64,000 bases of DNA from Siphonodentalium dalli (Eukaryota > Mollusca > Scaphopoda > Gadilida > Siphonodentaliidae), in NCBI GenBank assembly GCA_032622095.1, contig CP136062.1:154062875-154126874 (forward strand), in the 5' to 3' direction. Positions within the stretch are counted from its first letter, which is position 1. Each line of letters opens with the position of its first letter. A program made the position numbers and the translations under genes. Shown one piece after another: positions 55,602 through 64,000 of this stretch. Below the pieces are notes generated by a model. The model searched no databases and had not been told where the DNA came from. It worked only from the letters and a program-made list of their open reading frames with translations.

Positions 55602-55930
55602 TCATGGGTGGTTCTCTAATGCCGCATCCCAATTATAGCGAATGTCGTTTAGATCGTGCCAGGTGCCTGTCGTCGAGTCCATGGTCTGATGTATGTCTGC
55701 TGTCATCAAGTATTCATCGTTAGATTGACCATACTTCCAAATGAATACTACCCGAGCTGTAGGCTGAGATTCCCAAGTTCCTTGTATTGTTGACAAACCA
55801 CCATAGGCGTCTTCTGCAGTCCCATATAAACTACCATCAGCGCAGAACGAAAATATCAGCGTTAACCATGTGGGCGCCGGACCATAATACCAGTAGACTC
55901 CGCGCCAGGTCTGATGCACGGGGACATAAT
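55602..55930 (-). CDS. Putative terminal exon of an unidentified host gene
   Basis: On the minus strand a 'ctcttcttgtag' acceptor (AG at 55931-55932) precedes 329 bases of open frame ending in TGA at 55602-55604. The exon starts in the middle of a codon (two bases carried), then encodes about 108 residues beginning YVPVHQTWRGVYWYYG. It is rich in Trp, Tyr, Thr and Gly with alternating hydrophobic runs (LTLIFSFCADGSLYGTAEDA, ARVVFIWKYG), suggesting beta strands. The pattern 'F..DG.L.G...D..G....I.GTW....V.F.WKY' loosely resembles small beta-barrel-like proteins I know from invertebrates; I cannot name the family. No start codon or signal peptide is in view, so upstream exons must lie to the right. 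Broken relatives of its last 95 bases occur at 48.7 and 53.9 kb. A retained, non-repetitive frame makes a real exon plausible but not proven. Confidence 0.5.
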
Positions 55931-55969
55931 CTACAAGAAGAGATATAAATACAGAATATGTCCCTTTAA

Positions 55970-56360
55970 CCCTTTACCCAACAAACCGGCCAAAACCGGC
56001 CAAATAAAGCTTCAACAGCCTAAAATATCTTCGGTCTGTCTCAATAGAACCATTCAAATATGGATATCATTGGAACCGGCTCCTTGATCACATTGTGATA
56101 GTTACAGTTATACCCTGTGCCAATGCATTCTCTTATATATGCGAGTCGACCATAGGTCGCCTCGCATATATAAGAGATTGCATTGGCCTAAACAAATATT
56201 GTTTTAACACTTTTTACCATTTTTTCTTACATTCTTTAACAATTATATAATTTTTAATGTGTTAAGCCAATGCATTCTCTTATATATGCGAGGCGACCTA
56301 TGGTCGACTCGCATATATAAGAGAATGCATTGGCACAGGGCCCTTCTGTTGGGTAAAGGG
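55970..56360. mobile_element. TTAA-flanked MITE with two hairpins
   Basis: TTAA lies on both sides (55966-55969 and 56361-56364). The ends 'ccctttacccaaca' and 'tgttgggtaaaggg' are a 14-bp inverted repeat. The interior holds the double hairpin (56120-56186 and 56267-56333) also found at 38.4 kb. It sits about 40 bases upstream of the exon acceptor, so it would lie in the intron. Confidence 0.82.
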
Positions 56361-56566
56361 TTAAGGACAATAATCTGTGTGATTGGACATCTGTCAACAG
56401 CATTGCAAAAATCTCAACAACTCTGGCCATGTATCTATAAATACACTGCCTCTCACCCTTATAGAAAGTAGACATTGGCGCAAGGATACATGCCCGGATA
56501 TACAAGTTAGCGCGGATTTAATTCAAATCACTCGTTCAAACAACATGAACAATTTTCCGGATTATA

Positions 56567-57836
56567 CAGGGGGGGGGGGGGTCGGAAAAAAGTGACATGA
56601 CAGTAGGCTGAAAAAACTTTATTCCGGCTCTTCGGTACCCACCCCCCCCCCCCTATTTGAAGGAAAAAATATGTTTTCCAATTTCATGCGGGATACCCAC
56701 CCCTTTTTTACCTCCAAATCTGTAGTCTCACACCATGTAAGCATGATGGTCAGTATTACAGTTACCCTATTTCCGTTTCTGGTTCTTCTAAGTCATTCCA
56801 ACTTTTGTAATAACACGAAACAGGAAGTGATCTATAAAAAAAAACACATGGACAAACCAAAAATAACACACAGAATACATGTGCTGATCAGTAAATTATT
56901 GATTGTTTCGTCCCCAAATATTGTCTGAGGTAGCTCAACATACATGTAAACAAGTATAAAAACATTAGTGTACCTTCTTTTCATCACAGCAAGTGTAACG
57001 TTAGATGTGTCCCATAGTATCAAATGAATTTATGTCAATTGTGATTTTTGAAAAAAATATTAGGGCAACACCACCTGGCAATTAACTCTCCAACAATACA
57101 GGTATTCAGCTGAAATCCACCATGTATCACAAAACTAATTTGCATTTCCATGAGCTGAGTTCTTGTGCTAGGTACTGTGCTAAGGCCAGACCCAGGTCAA
57201 GCATTCAGACACATGCATGTGCGTGTAAATAGAAACTTGAAAATAAGACGGTCATATATGCAGTCTGCAGAATAAGCTCCAAGGAGGGTGAGTTTAGTGA
57301 TGCTACCCAGCATAGTGGGCTATAGCATTACCAAATTCACCATTTGTATCGCCAATTTCGCCCTCTGCAGACCTCGTTCATTTTGCTGATGACCAGCACA
57401 TTATTTTTAGGCTTGCATATATATTAAGTTATATTATATTTTTTCTCCCTTCTTTTCACTCGTCTGTTCTGATTCTGTTTATTCCACTTAGCAGCCTTCT
57501 CCATATCTACACATTCAAGTTATATGTATGCCAGTAGCATTGGTATACATGGCAATGTGATCGGATGTAAAAGGCGAATTCCTGAGAGTTGGTTCGTAAT
57601 CTGGATTTATGAGAAGCATCATGCCTATATCCACACTAACTACCCCGCTAAGCACTGCCCTAAGTGTCATACACACCTTAACAATGATGCTGAACACTTT
57701 GAGGCAATTATATTGCAGAAATGTTGTAAGAGGAAAACATTGTGACCTGGCTTGGAAAAAAGTAACTTTTCGCAGCTGAACCACCCACCCACCCCGGCCT
57801 ACTGTATGAAAAAAAGTTAATGACCCCCCCCCCCCT
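56567..57836. mobile_element. Putative hAT-like element with poly(G)/poly(C) ends
   Basis: The left end 'caggggggg...gtcggaaaaaag' and right end 'gaaaaaaagttaatgacccc' match the family at 27630 and 44281. 'agtaggctg' and 'cggcctact' add to the inverted repeat. Flanks 'ggattata' and 'ggatata' are only a rough target duplication, so the call is tentative. It contains a family H foldback and a 73-codon plus frame (57524-57745) that I cannot identify. Confidence 0.55.
57267..57385. repeat. Foldback family H, fifth copy
   Basis: 'gcagaataagctccaaggag' pairs with 'cctctgcagacctcgttca'. Inner 'gagtttagtgatgctaccc' pairs with 'gctatagcattaccaaattc'. An extra 'ttcaccatttgtatcgccaa' segment makes this copy longer. 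Confidence 0.7.
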
Positions 57837-59300
57837 CTGGATATACATGTTATACGTGTAAACATGACGAATTAAAATTACAGTAATAAGCACTTTAACA
57901 TCATATCTGCACTTTTGTGTGCATTGTGTACGTAAAAATTTAATACAGTGGGGAAAAATATCACAGGTGACTTGAAATATTCCGGCTAATATGGTTCCAA
58001 TATGTATGAGAGTTTATTTTTGGCTACGGAAATGGACGGGCAGTTGAGATTGCTGCCATTCACTTATATAGTTATAGGAATATCCTAATATGACCATGCG
58101 CTAGCGCAATAACGAACCAAAGCTAAACAACTCACATGAGTGTAGCTGCATGTGGCTTTTTTAAAATCAAAATTAGTTTATAGATTCCCTCGTATTCCCA
58201 CCAAATAAGATTCACATGAAGCCTGTTTCCTGGGGTGATTATCATATGGATAATATATGGAGCAGCGTGTCCATTTCATAGCTGTTCATTTCATTCATAA
58301 GGTGTCACCGTGTCGATTTCATCGCAAATCGCCGAACGTCATCGTGTAACTTTCCCCATTGACTGAGTTCGCCTGAACATGCATGAATGTATCTTCTGCT
58401 TTGATCATAATTGTGTTTTTCCATTTGATTACAGAAAATAGCATATTTAAGGATTATCACATGCATGTATCATGTATGTACTATATAGTCAGGATAATAA
58501 TTAAATCCATACACAATATATGTTATTTCGTTCCGCACAGTACTATACAGTACCAAGTGATGTACATAAAAGGCCCATCTTCGCACAGTAATCGGTAAAT
58601 TTGTGTTGTCAATCTTATTATATTTCACATCACGAATTTCGATCACATTTCACTCGCCCCGCAGGGTGTAGACTGTAGTTTCTATAGTGTCATTGTTTAT
58701 TGTGTCTTGTTTTCTCAATAAAAGGTAATCTATCCGTTACTACCGCTACGAATGAACTTACATTGTAATTCAAAATTCCTATTTTTATTTGCAATACCAG
58801 TGATCGAAAGACACAGTAACAAGATTTTCCTATTACGACATTAATGCTATAAGTCCACCGATCTACTGTGCGACAAAAGTGGTCGCAAAAATTCAAAACA
58901 GCAGTTATGTGATCGTAAAGGTGAGACCATATATATGAAGCTTACAAAGATATGACCTCAGACCAATTTCAACCAAATTGTGTGTGGTGGCTCAGGATAC
59001 CCCGGTGGTTGTTATAACGGCGCTTTTTTTTTCTTTACAATTTTATTTAAAAGAATTTTTTTCAATTTGTTGTTGATAAATTGAGTAAGTACATGTAGTT
59101 CAATCTTAAAGAACAAAAATAAAAAAGGAATTAACTATTATTTTTAAATAATGTTCTTTTTAAACATTTAAAAAAAAAAGATCAACATGTGCTAAACCGC
59201 GCACTAAGGGGCTTGCGGTCCTATATATATGCACATATGTCGCTAAATCAAGGCTCCCGATGGAAAAACGTAAGCGCCCTTTATCGTTTGCGAAATGTCA
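57837..59300. other. Unassigned DNA
   Basis: AT-rich sequence without shared repeats or credible frames. Confidence 0.4.
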
Positions 59301-59372
59301 TAATTATATGTATCTGGGAATCCGTAATTATATGTATCTGGGAATCCGTAATTATATGTATCTGGGAATCCG
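59301..59372 (+). repeat. 24-bp minisatellite, 3 copies
   Basis: 'taattatatgtatctgggaa' plus 'tccg' repeats at 59301, 59325 and 59349 with no change. Because 24 is a multiple of three, it produces repeated peptides in two short frames, which are not evidence of a gene. Confidence 0.95.
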
Positions 59373-59402
59373 TAAATGTGACATATGTTCGATCTCATTT
59401 TA

Positions 59403-59518
59403 TACATGTATATATCAATATATGTTAGTCATTAGATTCAATATAATATGTAAACAGTTATACATGTATATACCAATATATGTTAGTCATTAGATTCAAT
59501 ATAATAGGTAAACAGTTA
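59403..59518 (+). repeat. 58-bp tandem duplication
   Basis: 'tacatgtatatatcaatata' begins at 59403 and recurs at 59461. 'gttagtcattagattcaata' and 'gtaaacagtta' follow in both copies with two substitutions. Confidence 0.93.
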
Positions 59519-62033
59519 TAGAGCAAGTAGTCCAATCTAAAAGAGAAAACAAAAATTTAATTTCCTTATTTTATTTAATAAAATATTTAAGAAGATCAAA
59601 ATGTGCAAAACTGTGACACGAGATAGCAAGTTGCGCATCATGTTGACACACGTTTAACTAACCTAAGTTAGTCATATTGACTACCTTATTTCTTCAGTGC
59701 AGCTGTTGGTTTTGGTGCATCGATTGGAGGTGATTATAAAACAAAACGTACATGTATTGTCAACATTTCCTCGTGAAGTAGGTTCGTATTGGGCCTAAAA
59801 TTCACATACATTCATATCGGACTTATTCGATTCTGATATAATCCCAGTGAGCCCGTTGAATGGCGGGGGCCGGAGTGATAATACATAACAAATAGCGTGA
59901 ACCTGGTAAGACGTGTCGATGAAAAAAGGTAGATTAAATAATGGCAATATATGGGCTTATTTCGTATGGAACTACATGTAGTCCCATATTGGATTGTTTT
60001 AATAACCGCGTTTTAGATCCATATAGAGCGTATAATATTAAGGTTAAATAATGCCAATATGAGCTTATTGCGCTTAATAGAATAAGCTTATTTTCACTAA
60101 AACAGGCTGGTATTGTAAATTTTATGTTGAATTTCTTTGGAAACGCGCGTATAATACAAAAATAGAGTTTATGAGTAGAAACAAATATCTCATTCGTGAC
60201 TGAGACAGATGATTATTTCGGCTCATGGCAACCCGCTCGCGACAGTAAACACTTAATTTTCTTGGTCACTCATTGGATAATTTTTGGTACATGTACCAAC
60301 TCAACAATACAAGATAATTGTACCCTCTTTGTTCTCCTATATCAGAACAATTGGTTTAAAACGCAGCCTGGGTTGAGGCGTACTTTATGAAGCAAAATGA
60401 TCTATGATCTATGATGAGAATATCAGTAATTGCTTTAGTCTGTCTGACTTGTTATGCTGGCGAAAACTGTGGACTGTATAGGCAAATGCACCGTCGATGG
60501 TCTGTCGTTTTGACTAAACGCTATCTCACAAGGATGCCTCACCTACAGCGCTACGTACTACGTGATCAGTATGACATTACCACTGATCGCGCCTAAACAG
60601 TAGGCGAAAACGTGTCATTTACTACCCCTAGGAAACACTCACCCACACCACACCAGGGCATAACTATTACAAAATCGAAGACTGTAATTGTTATTCAGTA
60701 TATTCACGCTGTTGGCGTAGGATTGTTACATATGACAACTTCAGAAATTAGCAGTTTACCAGTGACCTGGTATCGAACGTTTTTTTTCCTTTTTTGAAAA
60801 CAATGAAAACTGGTTCAGCCAGTTTCAGAGGTGACGACGATTGAAATGCAGACGGGGAACCACAGTGCAGTTCTATGTGTCGATAACTTCCTGTTGATCT
60901 CTCGGAGACAACATCCATGGGATTGTCATGACCACCATCCGATTACTTTCAAACTTTGAATATATTTCCAATGGATAAACCCACACACATGCACGGATTG
61001 AAATAATTGGATGGATTAATTATTTGATCCAATAAAGTGCACTGAGACATAGATGTATGTTTTGCTTAAATCGGAAAAGCAAGAAATTTTCACTAAAGGA
61101 TTTTTTCTCGATCATGAGAGATGAGCATGCAACATTGAGTTTCACATATCACAATCACTGAATAAGTATAGAATGGTAGCGCACTATGCAACTATATTCA
61201 TGGCCGAACTACGTAAATGGGCAGCACCCGCTGTGTGTTAAAACTATACTTCAGTTCATATTTAATATGGCATATCTACATGTGCTTCCAAATTATAAAT
61301 GTATTTATCCCTATTTAAAAAAAAATTAATCTGCTGAAAAACATGTGATATTTAAAGGGACGGACGGCCTTCGTTGTATGTTATAATTTAGAAATAACAT
61401 TTATCAAATTATGATAATTTCTTCAAGAAGATACTAATAGTATAACATAATGATGACATGGATGCGATATTATTCACAAAACGCGCTTTGTGTCATAGAA
61501 AATTCAGGTCGAGTGTTGTTTAGTTTCTCGCAAAAAGCACGGTAAATTGTTTATAAGCAGAGAAACGATATTTTGTCATTTCCTTATTTAGATTCGCGCC
61601 CATTCTACATCGGTTGTAAAACCCCTAATTTGGTGCGTCTACAACTTACAACGCACAATACTATCATAGTAAACTCCTTATTTGGTGTGTGACGTAATTA
61701 CCATAGGTTAGGAGAAAATACTAACTGGATTGAAAAATATTCATCTCTATGTAAGAATAATTATATTATGTACAAAGAATAATTATATTATGTACACGTT
61801 TTCTGTCTGATCATTTCCCAATCATGCATGAGGTGGATTTTCACGCTTCCATTTGTGCATTAGTCGGATAAAAATAAAACAAATGATGAAAATGCGCACC
61901 ATGTACTGTTTGAAAACGTTGACCTGCTAGCGCGGTGTACGGGTTGGATTATATATAATGTATATTGTTAATCACACATTTGCGAATGACGTACTCGGTA
62001 ATAAAACATACCAGCTGGAGAATGATCACTATA
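59519..62033. other. Unassigned DNA with small repeats
   Basis: Contains a 22-bp direct repeat 'aagaataattatattatgta' (61757 and 61779) and a loose pair 'ttaaataatggcaatatatg'/'gttaaataatgccaatatga' near 59934 and 60042. Short frames (60-64 codons) at 60.2-60.8 kb lack family resemblance. It could be host intron or intergenic DNA. Confidence 0.4.
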
Positions 62034-62492
62034 TTTAGGTTACAGTGAAGTAATTCGGTTGGTAGCGCCCTCCAACGGATTTTGGACCAAGATGCAGGAG
62101 AGAATTAAACAAATTCTGGGCTCTGGTTGGTTAATAGTAGTTTCGATATTTAAACATATAAAATACATGCAATCCCTCCACTTGATATTTCAGACTCTAA
62201 ACAAAACATTGACACATTGTAAAGCACGTGGTTCCTAGATTGAATTTTTTTGGTGTGAGGTAAAAAATGCCAATATTTTGTTCATGCAATTCTGACTCTA
62301 GATTATAAATTCCAAATTTAAAGGTATATTCTATGCTAGACTATATGATTTTTTTCATGCAGAAACTTTGGACAGATGCCAATCCTGGTGATCATGTACT
62401 CATTTATCACAATTCGTGGATAGTCAGGGCTGTAGGCCATTATATGTTAACACTGAGGCCTATGGGAAATAATTACTTCACTGTAACCTAAA
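62034..62492. mobile_element. 459-bp MITE with 22-bp TIRs
   Basis: 'tttaggttacagtgaagtaa' plus 'tt' at 62034-62055 is exactly complementary to 62471-62492. The interior is AT-rich and non-coding. No target duplication was found. Confidence 0.8.
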
Positions 62493-62870
62493 AACCCTGT
62501 TGTAGTTATACATCTTGCCAGGTCAGGTGCGCATTGAGAAAATACAATTGCCTCAACAGATTGTTTTAGTTTATTGATGAGAACCTTGCATATTGCAGCT
62601 AAATTATTGTTCTAACCCAAACACAAAATCGCGAAACCTTTACTCTGATCCGTACACCCGCTTACTTTAACCCGTGCAGAAAAATTCACAACCGCCTTTT
62701 TTTCAAATAGCTATATAGTGTAACAATACTGAAATCCAGAACCAGAAATCATAAGGAAGGGTAAGTTCATACGCTGGCAATATTGCACGCCAAACTGCAA
62801 AACTGACAGCTCAAAATTGCCAAAACGGATTTATTTCTGCCAGTTGTTGACAAATCAGCGTTAGGGTACG
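62493..62870. other. Unassigned DNA
   Basis: No repeat match or credible frame. 'gggtaagttcatacgctggc' near 62760 resembles the end of the next element and may be a fragment of it. Confidence 0.35.
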
Positions 62871-63241
62871 TTCATACACTCACACATTTACCAGGCAAAT
62901 CTTTTGCAGGCATTTCGGAATAGAAAGCTACAATAAGCCAGAAACCGAATGCAAATATGCTTATAAAATGTATTTGTACCGATGCTATCGATATTTGCCT
63001 GCAAATAACATGCAATTACCTCGCAAGAATCAACCATACGGGTATTTTAAGACAATATGTTAGTAGCACAGTTAGATGTGCACACGGAACTGCCGAAATT
63101 GTACCTTCCATGCGGTTATCTTTGGTAAATATGCAATTTATATGCATGTTGTCTTTCATATTTTGGCACCATAGGGTTTTCTGTGAGGAAATGCCTGCAA
63201 CAGATGCCGAACAAACTTTCCAGTTTATGAACGTACCCTTA
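62871..63241. mobile_element. 371-bp MITE with 16-bp TIRs
   Basis: 'ttagggtacgttcata' at 62871-62886 and 'tatgaacgtaccctta' at 63226-63241 are inverted with one mismatch. A 116-codon frame (62957-63307) lies mostly inside and has no recognised family; its hydrophobic C-terminus runs past the right end. Confidence 0.65.
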
Positions 63242-63801
63242 GTCCTGATTATGTATACGACAGCGGTTGTTTTTTTCGTGATTGCAGTGCTATTTACAAT
63301 ATATTAAGAACACAGTGCGTGTTCGTAGGCCAGTCAAAATAATGTCACTTTATATGTTGTAATGTAGATCGGCACGGCCAGCTCAATCGATGGGATGCTG
63401 TTGATATACGAGTACCATAAACGCCACATATATAGAGAACAGATGGTGGTCCGCACTTGACTCAACGACTTTCCGACTTTCGAGAAAAAAATCTATATGC
63501 ATTGTCTGCACTCGATTCGAGCATATCCGCAAATGTCGCCTCAAAATAGATGTAACCATATACTAAGTTACCTTTGAATCGATCGACACGTGAAAGAAAC
63601 ACATAAAGATAACTAACAATTCCGAAAACAGTGACAGAAACATTCCGATCTCTAGATTCTGTTCGCATTCAAAGCCTGATGCAAGCTATTTTTATGAACA
63701 TGTTTCTTCGGAAAAATGATAGAATGAAAACTTTTCATTGGTTTCATGTCGTTGTCCTCTGCAACTTTTCTCCGTATGTTGGTCGTGTATGGGACATGGC
63801 G
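63242..63801. other. Unassigned DNA
   Basis: No repeat match and no credible frame. Confidence 0.35.
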
Positions 63802-64000
63802 TTAGGACGTGGCTAGAGGGTCTCCGTTGGGGGGGGGGGGGGGTGTCCACCTTGGGAAATTCCAATTGCACATCCCCCTTGAATCAGAATCAGACCAAAC
63901 ACAAGTTTTCCATAATTCCATTTGCACCCCCTTGCACCTCAGCGCTCAGGCCTAATATCCAATATATTCATAAACCATGGTTCTATCTTCCCTGTATGAG
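63802..64000 (+). mobile_element. Left part of a hAT-like element, cut by the window end
   Basis: 'ttaggacgtggctagagggt' then poly(G), 'ccttgggaaattccaat', 'gaatcagaatcagacc' and 'tattcataaaccatggttct' match 36121-36320 in order. The right end lies outside the window. Confidence 0.72.

Noticed and set aside
55602-55930. Avidin or lipocalin assignment for the exon
   Set aside because: The Gly-Trp spacing and strand pattern were suggestive, but the defining motifs are absent, so no family name is given.
57524-57745. Frame with CPKC and H residues, possible zinc finger
   Set aside because: Only one CXXC pair, no second pair at suitable spacing, and no splice context. It is too weak to call.
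62957-63307. 116-codon plus frame with hydrophobic C-terminus
   Set aside because: Mostly inside a 371-bp MITE and runs over its end. No family resemblance, so most likely chance.

Overview
This window looks like repeat-dense intergenic DNA from an invertebrate animal nuclear genome. It is AT-rich and has no operons, rRNA or tRNA. It holds several non-LTR retrotransposon clades, many TIR elements, long poly(G)/poly(C) tracts, and one plausible spliced host exon. A marine invertebrate, perhaps a mollusc, is my best guess from the repeat style; the sequence does not prove it.

Layout. 1-5.1 kb: unassigned DNA, a diverged tandem pair and two small DNA elements. 5.1-31.8 kb: a same-strand array of one repeat family, called A here (sub-blocks A1, A2, A3; basic period about 0.9-1 kb once insertions are removed). 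It has been used as a landing strip by LINEs, hAT-like elements, an element with long TIRs and 11-bp target duplications, and a 5.3-kb TTAA-type transposon. Several insertions are proven by matching 8-11-bp target duplications, and some by uninterrupted copies elsewhere in the array. 32.4-37.5 kb: a MITE abutting a 2.1-kb TIR element, then a decayed L1-like reverse transcriptase interrupted by a hAT-like element. 38.2-44.1 kb: a degenerate tandem array of about 130-140-bp monomers with a 519-bp higher-order period, ending in (GACA)n tails. 44.4-55.3 kb: a young tandem duplication of a 5.2-kb unit, with a 0.53-kb insertion in the first copy only. 55.6-55.9 kb: a terminal exon on the minus strand, with older broken relatives of its 3' end inside both duplicated units. 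56-64 kb: further MITEs, minisatellites and unassigned DNA.

Real protein signal is limited. It comprises two 5'-truncated LINE ORFs (one near-complete endonuclease plus RT of about 1,080 codons, one RT 3' part), one frameshifted L1-like RT, and the exon at 55.6 kb. Most other open frames are chance frames inside repeats. The most interesting points are the nested insertions dated by empty sites, two related TIR elements that differ only by an internal cargo block, a transposon hairpin apparently collapsed by slippage, and the recent tandem duplication. No operon-like or defence system is visible.
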